Shown in pieces: positions 10,282 to 20,229 of a stretch of 64,000 bases of DNA; position 1 is the first letter of the stretch; the number at the start of each line of letters is the position of its first letter. The stretch comes from Tribonema minus (taxonomy: Eukaryota; Sar; Xanthophyceae; Tribonematales; Tribonemataceae). Under the pieces are notes generated by a model. It saw only the letters and a program-made list of their open reading frames with translations, did not search any database and was not told where the DNA came from. The translations under genes and the position numbers were made by a program. Location: positions 1 to 64,000 of the forward strand of contig JAFCMP010000138.1 in assembly GCA_017506865.1 (NCBI GenBank), in the 5' to 3' direction.

Positions 10282-10367
10282 CTGTTTTAGGCTAATCGGA
10301 TAGGGCGTCCGCCTGCGAAGCGGGGGGTTGCAGGTTCAGATCCTGCTTCGGTTGCCACTGTTTTAGG
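10273..10367 (+). tRNA. tRNA-Arg-like sequence (anticodon GCG), incomplete, flanked by 19-bp direct repeats
   Basis: The stretch 10291-10350 contains a D-arm-like block (gctaatcggatagggc), an anticodon stem-loop whose stem tccgc/gcggg encloses loop ctgcgaa (anticodon GCG, Arg), and a T arm gcagg-ttcagat-cctgc. It is followed by ttcggtt, a G and an encoded CCA. The 5' acceptor strand needed to pair with ttcggtt is not present, and position 8 does not fit well, so it is probably not a functional gene. The sequence cggttgccactgttttagg occurs just before (10273-10291) and at the end (10349-10367), 76 bases apart. Likely a tRNA-derived insertion or pseudogene. Confidence 0.4.
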
Positions 10368-11893
10368 AGAGCTCAGCAGTGTGCTACAGCATGCTAACTT
10401 ACCTTGTTGTTGGTGGAGACCTGTGGAGGTGGGGGTGTCCTCAGCTATAGCTGTCTTGTGCCACTGGCAGGAGGGAGAGATGGAGAGAGAGTGATTGTGC
10501 AGCTGCCTTTTTGGCAAGTTGCAATTGGACCCTCGGCACAATCCAGGGGATCTGACTCAGGAGTAACTTGTATGAAACCCTGCATCATCACCCGACATAC
10601 CAGGGGTATGCCCTAATAATGGCATCATCAGACACGGATACCACAATGTACAATCCGTAACAGGACTCCCCGCCATGTGCGTCATCACACGCAACAAGTA
10701 TGCAATGTGCGCTGTTGAGAGGGCTCAGCGTATGCTACCTATGCCTTGCATAACTTTTGTTCTATAGAGCTACACAGCCAGCCTGCATGATCCCATGTAT
10801 ATCTGACCCACTTTCATGTTGAAACAAAATTGAGATTGCCGTGGCACTCTTATGGCAGCTAGGTCTCGACAAGCGATGTTTTGGCTTGAAAACAACAAGT
10901 CTTCCGGAACCCAGGCGGCAAGTTCAGCTTGTCTTCAGGAAGCCACTTCCTCAAAGGGACTGGTTGCCACGGCCCACCAGAGCCTCGCTTACGTTGTCTG
11001 GGAAACTGGCGGTAACAAGCAGCAAGGCGACAGAAAAAACATCACCTGTCACGTCACTCCCTATGACTCTTGGGTCAAAAGTAGGGGGAGGAGTGTAACG
11101 AGGGAGGAAAGAAAGGGGGGTCCTTTGTGAAATGGTGGGCCAAACTTGGCCCGCTTCACATCGAGGGGCCCCTTGAGGCAATTGCCATCGCTACCACATA
11201 CCTAGTGCACCTTGACCAATGACTCATTGACCATTGTGTCATCGAATATGTCAATGCGCTGGCGTCATGTGTCTCATGTTGTGTGTGGTACAAAATATGC
11301 AATATATTGCTGGTGAGAAGTTTGGCATGACACCAGACCCTGCACACAGTGATGGCAGTCAAAACGTGGAGAGTCACCTCCCGGACTAAGTTGACGTTCA
11401 CCAAGAACAGTAAGAGGACAGCGACAGCCAGCCTGTGTGATAGATCCTGATGCGTCCTCCTGCACCAAGCCCTGCTCTCTCCGGCCATCTACATGTGAGT
11501 GCTACCATGCATGTGGTCTAGTCTGCCTCTGTATTCAATTTGCCAAAACTGTTCCCTTGCACCATCACCATCAGGCTCCTGGCGCATTCACCGTACGCCT
11601 TTAGTGCTAGGTCCATACAAAGTTTATTGCTCGCTCAAGAGCGGGGTGGTATTATTCGGGCAACTCGACACACACAGGTATATCGCCACCAAGAGATAGC
11701 TGGATGCCGTCGCTGCGGACTTTTTTCATAAGCGCCAGGAGGCGAGCCGCAAGCCGAGGCAGATCGGTCGTTCCGCCTCCCAAGCAGATAGCCCAGCAAC
11801 AGCACATGACAGTGTAGGACATGTTTCATCGCCCCGTACTGCACAAGGCCGCCCTTAGATCACACTCTGGCAATCATGCAAGGTCTGCTCCAG
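10368..11893. other. gene-free stretch
   Basis: I see no supportable gene. A small purine/pyrimidine hairpin-like sequence lies near 11056-11096 (cactccctat... gggaggagtg); its core gggtcaaaagtaggggga recurs almost exactly near 34204-34220. An open stretch of about 90 codons at 10852-11130 has no recognised features. Confidence 0.4.
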
Positions 11894-13360
11894 GCGCTCA
11901 ACAGCAAGGTGCCGCGTTCTATTCTGGCGTGGGGGCGATTGAACGCTGCAGCTTCTTCAATAAAGCCATTGCCAAGAGGTGATGCACGAGAGCTCATAAC
12001 TTTGCAACATCACAAATCTGCAACATCTCAGGTATCTTCGTCATATTTCGGTGTGTGCAGGTGCATGCCAGTGGTACAAGCTGACAGCCACAGCGGCTGC
12101 TGCAACCCAGCGTACTGCCAATACTACACCTACGACAGCACCACGGCGTGCAAGCCCCTGCTGCTGCACTGTCCATCCGCTGCCGCGCTGTGAGAAGCAG
12201 GGTGGCAGGTGAGACGTGCTGCTGAGCAGTGCTGCTTGTGAGCAGGCCGCTGAGCACTGATAGTGCTACTGTGCTGTGCGTCGAGAAGAAGAGCATCAGA
12301 CGAGATGCGCAGTTGAGGCGTGCTGGTTATTAGAGCAGTGCTGCCGAGCATTGCTGTCATGCTTCGGCAATTTGAAACCAGTGGCCAGCACCGGCTGCAC
12401 GCTGAGGTTGCTGGTTTCCAAGTCGGTGCTTGGAAGCACGGCACGCCGATTTGCGCAATGTTGCTGTTGTCAGCGCTGCAGCTCTAGTACTCAACTAGAA
12501 GTACAAGTTCACATCAGGTGCAGGCTTCTCCTTGAGCCTTTGACGAGGTCCCTGGCCTCCTCAATGTCATCACACTTCACCATTGACAGAACTCCTCTCA
12601 ATGCGCCGTAACATTTGCAGCTTTCAGGCGGCCTCACGCACAACCGCTACCCCGCTGCCTGCATCGTCTTTGCCTCACACAGCCCTTGAACCCTACAGCA
12701 GCCCTGACCTCAACCTTGATAACTCTGTGCGCGCAGCTGCTTCCGCTCCGTCTGGGTATGGTTCTGCCACAACATCGGCCACGCCACTCGCAACAACATC
12801 GGCAGCGTGTGCTGCAAGTCGCCGTATGACGTGCTGTTTGAGGGCAGTGGCAGCAGGTATGACCTCCAGATCATTCATGTGCGTTCCGTACAAGTGCTTG
12901 AGTGCGTCCTGTGTTCTACAGTGTACCGTCTTCCATGTATGCACCAATCATTACATGTGCATGTGTTTACCCCTGTGCATGCAACTTGAAGCAGGTTATC
13001 ATGTTTCAAAATATGTCAAAAGCAACGATATGTACCATGCTGGTACAAGCAGAGAAAAGCAGAGGACCCTCTTGAAAAGTTTAACTCAAGCTTGCACAAT
13101 CCTCTAAAGCATACGTTGCACGAGCACTTGAGTGTCGGAACTGAGACCTCCAGAGGCTATGCAATTGCAACCCTAGCTACCCCCCCCCCCCCACGCGGCC
13201 GTTCAGCAGCATTGAAGACTGGGACGGCAGCTGTTCTACTGTGTGCAACAAGCTGAACCTGCCCTGCGTGGCCAACCAGACCAAGCGCATGCCCCTGCCC
13301 TATGGAGTAGACCAGTCGGAGGGCAACGAGTTCTGCCAGCGCCCCCCCCCGTCTCGCCAA
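11894..13360 (+). CDS. fragmentary secreted-type Cys-rich protein gene (four phase-compatible exons)
   Basis: Exons proposed: 11894-11978, 12061-12189, 12737-12856, 13207-about 13360. Each is bounded by an AG acceptor and the first three by GT donors, and all three internal joins keep phase, which is unlikely by chance. The encoded peptide is Cys-rich (segments such as GAIERCSFFNK, SGCCNPAYCQYYTYD, FRSVWVWFCHN, GSVCCKSPYDV, GSCSTVCNKLNLPC), as in extracellular algal proteins. No family is recognised. No start codon, signal peptide or clear 3' end was found; the last exon stays open to a TGA at 13439 but its tail looks non-coding. The final acceptor is preceded by a 14-base C run. It could be a partial gene or decaying relic. 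Confidence 0.45.
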
Positions 13361-13441
13361 GTGCCAGGATATGCATGCCAGATGAGTTTGCTCACCCTAA
13401 CCCTATTTAAAGTTTCTACCTGGCAGACCGTGCACATTTGA

Positions 13442-14879
13442 TGTCTACTGTACATGAACCATGGTGTTTGCCATGTAGTGGACTCCTCTCGTAAAGTTTC
13501 CTCAGCAACTTCGTCAAATGGCATGGCACTTTTTGTCATGACTGCAGGATCATGGCAAGCCCGGTTACCTGATACGGCTCGCGATTTCATGAATGCACTT
13601 TGAAGTATCTGTTAAAGCCCAAATATGGGTTTCATTAAGTACTGCTCGACTGCCTATTATAGGTTATTTCATGTGTGCATGTATGGATTTGCCCCCGCCC
13701 AGCTAATTGAGTGCACCACATCAGCCAGGAGGGCGCACAGTCAGACATGATGACATGTGCTCTGGGGATTGCACTGATGCTCACATGATGTCCAAACCTC
13801 AGTCACGTAAACCCTGCCCGAACTAAGCTAACCCTAATTGCAAGCGCTCACCCTACTTCCAACTGCTGTCATAAGTAGGGTTGGAGTTAGCATGCTGCCA
13901 CCTTGAGCTGGCAACGCTTACCTCTCACCCTGCACCATGACCACAGATGCTATCGACAGCTCTTGGTGCAGGCAGTCTAGCCGTGGCTGACAGGCAGCAA
14001 GCAACGGACCAGCTAGCAGGATATGGCCAAAACATGCCTTTTAAATCTAAATGTATATCTGCAAAAATGCACCTATAGTACTAGTAGTACCGTTGGCCAA
14101 AAGTGTATGTTCGTCATTATTTTCATCATATTGCAGGCCTCAATGATTGAGCAACAACAATTCTCAAAACAAAAAAACTGCATTCGGGGGGCATGCATGA
14201 CTGTGATTCAGACTCCCAGGTTCATGCCCCCATTCGTTGTAAGCAGCATCGCATGACCATCATGCATAGTAGCAACAAGAGGATGAGGCTGAGCAGAACA
14301 GACATTGGTGCATGCTTGCGCCGCCAAATGGCGCAGCAGCAGCGCGTCACCGCCGAGCGCACACTCTATGACTTGTGTTAGACAAGGCTGCCCTACATAT
14401 GCTCTCACCAGGCCCTGCTGCTTGAGGCACAGGGCATGGCCACCCTATATACAGCATGAGGAACCCCAGTAAGAGCGAACCACATCAGAGCTTGCCTAGT
14501 AGGAAGGCCTTCAACAGCAGGCGAAACGGCGCTGCAGCAGGAGGGTATCACGCTTGACAACCTCTAAGAGCTTCAGGCGCGGAACACCAGCTTGGGTATG
14601 GAGATGTGGAGCGTCACGGTAGTGAAGTTCAACCTTTGACGAGCAGAATTATGGAATGCACGTGGAGTTGCGGGGGAGCAAGCTGCAACGCTGATCAGTT
14701 TGCCGCGGTTGAGACAGTTTAGGAACATGTCCACTGCGTCACGGGGTAGTGCCTGATCAACCGCAAAGCTGCAACGGCAACGCATCGCTGCCCGCCATCC
14801 ACTGGCACATGCTCAACCTGGATGCGGGGGCCCAACCTGAGCAACTGGATGTGAACGGCTGCGGCAAAGTAAGAGTAGC
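13442..14879. other. gene-free stretch
   Basis: No gene supported. A minus-strand open stretch at 14573-14785 looks somewhat protein-like but has no family signature and no convincing upstream exon. Nothing else recognised. Confidence 0.35.
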
Positions 14880-14892
14880 ACCAACGTCCGCC

Positions 14893-15640
14893 ATGCCCTT
14901 GTGCAGAGTCGACGGCTGCATCACCAACGTGCAACGAAATGGCTGGGTTTGCTACGGCAAACACAAGCACCTTGCCATCGAGGAGCAGAAGGCGTACATG
15001 GTTGGACACAACAACAAGAAGCGCCTGCGTTAACGTTACAACAAGCAAGGGTGTTGGGCGGAACGCCTGCCAGCCCAGATCGAGCAACAGCAGAGGGTCG
15101 CCAAGCGGGGCACTCTGCATGGGCCTGTCCTGCTCGAGGCCCCCCTCCGCCAAGCTTTGGCCGCGCTGAGCGCGGAGGGCACCCTGCTTCACACCATCAT
15201 GCGCCACGGCCTGGGCATGTACACAGGTGTGGCCCGCTACGTCCGCTGCCTGCTACAGCTGCAAGGCGGGGCCTCGACCGCAGAGCCCCACTCGTTTCTC
15301 AAGCAGAAGGCGACATTCGCCAAGAAGCAGCAAACGCTCAGAGACAATGGCATCGTCATCACTGGCAAGGACAAGGGCTGGGCCTTCAAGCTCTTGGCCA
15401 AGTCAACTCAGAGATGGACTGTTGCCAACTTGGAGTCCCTGCAACAGATCAAGGACTTCGGCTACCGCGGCAAGCTGTGGAGCAAGCGAGAAGAAGACAG
15501 CCTGGCGGATGTGTACTCCGCTGCAACCATGGTCGAGGGCCACGTCTTCTACGTCCGACACATGGCAGATCTCCCACAACCCCAACATCGCCGCTGCCCT
15601 CAACAACATCGCTGCTGCCACCGCCAATGGCATGCTTGAC
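14893..15640 (+). pseudogene. plus-strand copy of the inverted-repeat gene, interrupted
   Basis: Reading from ATG 14893 the protein starts MPLCRVDGCITNVQRNGWVC and continues through a Lys/His/Arg-rich stretch. A TAA at 15031-15033 stands where the minus-strand copy has a glutamine codon; the same frame then stays open and collinear with the other copy to about 15640. Near its 3' end the similarity moves to another frame, where NPNIAAALNNIAAAT and a poly-Ala run follow. The N-terminal C-x4-C...C-x3-H pattern may bind zinc. Function is unknown. TAA is used as a normal stop by two other genes here, so readthrough by code reassignment is not expected. Best read as a pseudogene copy. Confidence 0.55.
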
Positions 15641-16858
15641 CTTGACAGCTTGGGCGCAGTGCAGGCAGCAGCGGCGGTGCCTGCAGTGCTGGCTGCGACA
15701 GCGGCGGCGGCGGCAGCAGCAGCAGCGGCGGCGGCCGTGAGAGCTCCGAGCTTGCAACGTTTCACTGCTGTCATATTCTGCCAGGAGGCCCGGGCCCCAG
15801 TGCGCCCAGGTCCTGCGCAGCTGCGACACCATCATCGTCAGCACCTTCCTCAGAGAGTCTGCCCCCTTCCCCTGCGCAACAGGCTCTGCCACCCCTTCAG
15901 CCCCCTCATCCTCTACCTCGTCAATGACAATATCATCTTGGCTGTCACCGCCGTTGCTGCTGCCGCCGCCGTCGCTGCCGGTGTCCGCCATGTCTTCTTC
16001 CTCGCTCTCCACCTCCATCTCAGCAGCAGCCGCCGCAGCAGCCGCCGCCGCTGCCGCCGCCTCTGCTGCCGCCTTCGCCGCTACCGCCGCTGCCGGCACC
16101 GCCGCTGCTGCCCACGCTGCGCCCAGGTTGTCGAGGTCGAGCGTTGCGGCTGCGGCAGCGATGTTGTTGAGTGCAGCGGCGACATTGGGGTTGCTGCCAC
16201 GTGACAGAGAAGACGTGGTCCTCTATGTTGTTCGCTGAGGCGCCGAGACGTCTCCCCCCCGCCTGCTCCACAGCCTGGCGCGGTAGTTGAAGTCTTGAGT
16301 CTGTTGGAGGGACTCCAGGTTGGCGACGTTCCACCGCTGGGTGGACTTTGCCAGCAGCTTGAACTTCCAGTCCTTGTCCTTGCTGGTGATTACAATGCCG
16401 TTGTCTAGCAGCATTTGCTGCTTCCTGGCGAATGTGGCCCTCTGCTTCAAGAACGAGTGGGGCTCTGTGGTCGAGGACCCGCCGTGCGGCTGCAGCAGGC
16501 AGCGGACGTAGCGGGCAACACCTGTGTACATGCCCAGGCTGTGGCGCATGATGGTGTTCAGCAGGGTGCCCTCCGCGCTCAGCGCGGCCAAAGCTCGGCG
16601 GAGGGGGGCCTCCAGTACAATGGGCGCATGCGGGATCCCCAGCTTGGCGACCCTTTGCTGTTGCGCTATCTGGGCGGGCAGGCATTCCCCCCAAGACCCT
16701 GTCCTTCCGTAACGCTGGCGCAGGCGCTTCTTGTTGTTGTGCTCCACCATGTACGCCTTCTGCTCCTTGGTGGCAAGGTGCTTGTGTTTGCCATAGCAAA
16801 CCCAGCCACTGCGTTGCACGTTGATGAGGCAGCCGTCGACTCTGCACAGGGCCGGCAT
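15449..16858 (-). pseudogene. minus-strand copy of the inverted-repeat gene, longer but also interrupted
   Basis: From ATG 16858 a frame of 211 codons runs to a TAG at 16223-16225 and then continues in the same register to 15449. It contains the C-x4-C...CYGKHK motif, a KKRLRQRYGR basic patch, the conserved LSAEGTLLNTIMRHSLGM block, a poly-Ala run and then an acidic tail (EMEVESEEEDMAD, DDIVIDEVEDEGAEG). The stop falls in the least conserved part between the copies, so it may lie in a small unrecognised intron, and this copy could still be functional. The acidic C terminus and basic N terminus suggest a nuclear protein, but no family is recognised. Confidence 0.5.
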
Positions 16859-16999
16859 TGGTGGACGCTGTTGCTGTTGCTGCTGTTGCCACAGGTGATG
16901 GCGGGTGCTGGCGGGTGCTGACAGGCGCTGGATCTTCCTTCAGATCAACTTGGGTCGATCCTGTTCAGGAATCAAAAGATTTCGTGTGTGCTGCCGCGC

Positions 17000-17620
17000 G
17001 CTGAGAACCTCGGAGTTTTACTGCAGTTGGAGTTGCTGATGCTGGCCGCAGACACAGACTGCGGCGAGGGTGCTGGTGCTAGGGGAGTGGTGTTCTCTGT
17101 TCATTCTTTGGCGCGCCCCACGCGTCAACTTCAACCATGTACTTGGATCACCTCCCTTCAATCATACTATTAGGCAGCGGTTTGATTTTCAAATACTACA
17201 ACAAATTTCAACATGTTGAAACCACGGTGGCGTGTTGTGTGCGGCGCGGGGGGGGGGGGCGGGGCGATGTTGGTGCGAAGCTCCGACACCAACATCCAGA
17301 ACGCTGGGCGAGCAGATATGGCTGATCAATGTATACTTCTATGAATTTCCTTTCATCCATCAGCACATCGGCAGCATCAACTGCGGCGTTAGACAGCGTT
17401 GCTGCAAGGCACAACCGCAATAAGCAATCACCACGACAAACACCTGCAAAGGTCAACATTCGTGATGGCAGCATCTACTCTTTCACTTGCAGTATTTTTT
17501 GGTGGCCGCCTGAGTTTTAGAGTTCTCTCCATGAAACACACATTTGCAGTCCATGCAGCCTCAGGGCATGTCAGGCTGCTTGCTAATTTCATATTCTCTT
17601 ATGTGTGCGTTCTTCCCCAG
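17000..17620. other. gene-free stretch
   Basis: No gene supported. It ends with a good acceptor-like pyrimidine tract (ttcttccccag, 17610-17620) that leads into the Gln-rich piece. Confidence 0.35.
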
Positions 17621-17815
17621 GCGCAGGCAGCGGCGTACGCGCAGCAGCAGCAGCAGCACCAGCAGCAATAGCAGCAGCAGCAGCAATACCTCCAGCAGCA
17701 GCAGCAGCAGCAGAAGACCGCCGACAATGCAAAGAGAGCCGCTGGTGATGCGCAGCGGGCTAAGGCAAATGCAGATGCCAAGGCCAAGGCGGCACAGGCT
17801 TACGCGGCGCAGCAA

Positions 17816-17846
<31 letters not shown>

Positions 17847-17893
17847 GGCAGCATCAGCAGCAGCAGCCCAAGCAATGCGGCAAGCTCAAGTAG
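17621..17893 (+). pseudogene. Gln/Ala-rich exon-like piece with an in-frame stop
   Basis: After an AG acceptor the frame AQAAAYAQQQQQHQQQ is interrupted by one TAG within the CAG/CAA run, then continues with QQQYLQQQQ, KTADNAKRAAGDAQRAKANA and a second polyQ block to a TAG at 17891. The middle has a charged heptad-like Ala/Lys pattern. It may be a relic exon or expanded CAG microsatellite. No neighbouring exon could be joined with confidence. Confidence 0.25.
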
Positions 17894-17899
17894 GCTGCA

Positions 17900-20015
17900 C
17901 CTGGTAAGGGCATGTTGCCCCGGCTGGAGCTCCTCGGCTGAGCACTGACACCACGCGCCACACGCAACTGCATGAGAAGATGCAACGTGACGACATGTGG
18001 GCACGTGCGGCGGCGACATCACAGGGCGTGTCGGTCTGCCGCAGCAGCGGGCGGCGGGAGGCAGCGGCGCCGGCAGCGGCAGCGGCAGCGGCGGCGGCGT
18101 GTACCGCACCATGCTGCAGGAGGGCTTCAGTTCAAAAATGAGGGCTTCAGTTCAAAGGGGGGCCTGTATGTGTGATACGATTCCATGCTCTACATGCCCT
18201 GCACTGATCCACACTGTCATCGTCAAGGCAGCAGTGGCGCACCCGCGCATGTATGTGTATCGACATGACATGAGAGAGGGCGCACGTGTTGAGCAGTCAC
18301 AGAAGTCAGCGCCATTGCCTTGGCCGCCGGTTGTGAGGAATTGTAAATCTGTCATCCGCGAGCCGAGTGCGGCCACCGGGTCGGCGTGTGCACAGCGCGC
18401 AGCCGATACTTGGCGCGTGGGCTTATCATTGCTGAGTGTGCATGGGCCTTGAATCGTCGCGGGTTACTTGATGTTTGCCGCTTGAAGTGAAGGTTGCGTC
18501 GAGACACGCACTGCGCATTGCTTCATGCTCTCAATGGCAACTGCGGCATTTGAATCAATGTTTGCGCAGAATTGCTTCTCTGCTGCTCCGTCGTTGCATC
18601 TTGGGGCTCTGCTAATTTACAGCAAAATTGTTTTGCACATCGCTGTGCTGACAGTCATGCACAGCCTGACATCAGCATGCTACATGAGCCGCGTGTGCTA
18701 GTGTCACTCTCGCAGCATGTGAAGCAGCCTGACAGTACTTTCCACAACTAGCTGCTGCTTTCGCACGTCGCAACACTGTATGTGCATACATTGCTGTGTG
18801 AATGCTATTTTGTGCGCGTACGTTGCTGTGTGAATGCGCAGTTGATGCGTGCATGGCAATGGCAAATAGCAATGTCACGTCACAGCATTGCCACAAGCCC
18901 CTCAGCAACATGGTACGTTGCAGAGCTGCAACAACGAAGAGTCCCGCAGCAAGAACTACGACAGTATCCGAACACACTGGCAGACATTCGCTACTTGCAT
19001 GCATTCATCCAGTAGTCAGGGAAGAGGCGAATTGAAACTTGGCCTAGAACGACATGCATACTGTGCGCAAACATCTGTGTGAAGTAGCCCAAAGCCATGC
19101 ATTGAGCAATTCCGACTCTGCCTTCATATGCATGCCGAGTCACAGCTGTAGCCACTACCTAATCAATCACTGAGCATAATGCAGCCCACCAAAACAACCA
19201 AGTCACACACAGCGAAGAAGCAGTAGCGATCAGCAATTTGTGATGCGCCCACAAAAATAGTGGCACTCATGGCGTCGTGTATTGGCAACTGTGACCTTGG
19301 CCACGGAAAGAATGTCACCAGACATGGTGGACCCACGTGTTCTAGCTGCCCGCGGCACTGCTGGCGCGTTACACAACCTCGTGGTGCTGCTGCACAAGTC
19401 GCATACAAAGGCGGGGTGTGCGCGATGCATGGCGGTGAGGATGTGTGCGGGGGGGGGAAGCCACACACAGCTACCCGACGCACTGTGCCCAATATGGTGG
19501 CGGTTTCCATACACAACTGCCCGTTTCTCTCTCTCTTCCTCCGTCTCAGAACGCTGTCAAACTGTGGGGCGGGCGTAACAACCTGAATTGGTGCTTGCAA
19601 GACAGGTAGGCCTCGACGAGCTAGGGCTTTCTGAAACTGACGGCGCGCAAATGTGTGCTCTCTCCTGTCCGTCTACGTACAATGCTGGTGGCGGCGACGC
19701 ACCAGCGCGCTAGGTGGCGCAGATGGAGTAAGGTTTTCAAGGGCAACAGGGCTTGGCGCCATGAAACCTGCATACCTACCGTACGTGTGCGCCGCCACGC
19801 CGCGGGCAGCAGCGCTCGTCGCCTCAAGGGCGCAGCGCGCTTTAGGGCAGTTTGTTCGGACTCTACTCAAATGTACTCATCCCCCCCCCCCCTCTCTCCC
19901 CCCCCTTTACACACTGCTATGTGGTCCTGTCTGCACGGCCGCGCTGCTGCAGTGCAATCACAACGCACCGTCAGCGCCGTGCGCCTGCGCGCCCCGCCGC
20001 GGACCGTCTGTGACG
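17900..20015. other. gene-free stretch downstream of the first HSF gene
   Basis: No gene supported. Homopolymer C/T runs lie at about 19880-19906. Confidence 0.35.
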
Positions 20016-20019
20016 CCTC

Positions 20020-20024
20020 TTACA
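20020..20024 (-). terminator. candidate poly(A) signal TGTAA for the 20.2-25.4 kb HSF gene
   Basis: TGTAA on the minus strand about 205 bases after the stop codon. TGTAA is the usual green-algal polyadenylation signal. A second copy lies at 19907-19911. Placement is plausible only. Confidence 0.3.
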
Positions 20025-20229
20025 CGCAGCACGACACTGTGACTGCTGCCGTCACCTTCTCCTTTCGGCACTGCACATGTGGCCTTGACCCGGTGCGCCC
20101 CCCTATCTCCCCCCCTCGACAACACCACCGCCTAATTGCAGCAGCAGATGAGGGACGGGGGGCAGCATGGGGGAGGTGAAGCCGGGGCTTGACTTGGGGT
20201 GGAGTGGGGGGACTCCTGTGAGGCACACG

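Larger units (their letters stand above)
14880..16870. repeat. large inverted repeat, arms about 850 bases, spacer about 285 bases
   Basis: The left arm (about 14880-15735) and the right arm (about 16020-16870, reverse complement) encode the same unrecognised protein family on opposite strands, arranged head-out with C-terminal ends facing. Protein-level matches are strong over at least 190 residues (for example CRVDGC, GWVCYGKHKHLA, LSAEGTLL, LGMYTGVARYVRCLLQ, NNIAAA), with many substitutions, so the arms have diverged. Both arms end in GCN (poly-Ala) repeats. Transcription across the locus would give a long imperfect hairpin RNA. Confidence 0.85.

Noticed and set aside
14573-14785. Minus-strand 70-codon frame as a gene end
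   Set aside because: Somewhat protein-like but no upstream exon, homologue or signal could be supported.
15031-15033. Possible reassignment of TAA/TAG to glutamine, as in some ulvophyte algae
   Set aside because: The glucanase and JmjC genes end cleanly at TAA and the retrotransposon frame ends at TAG, so these codons act as stops in this genome.
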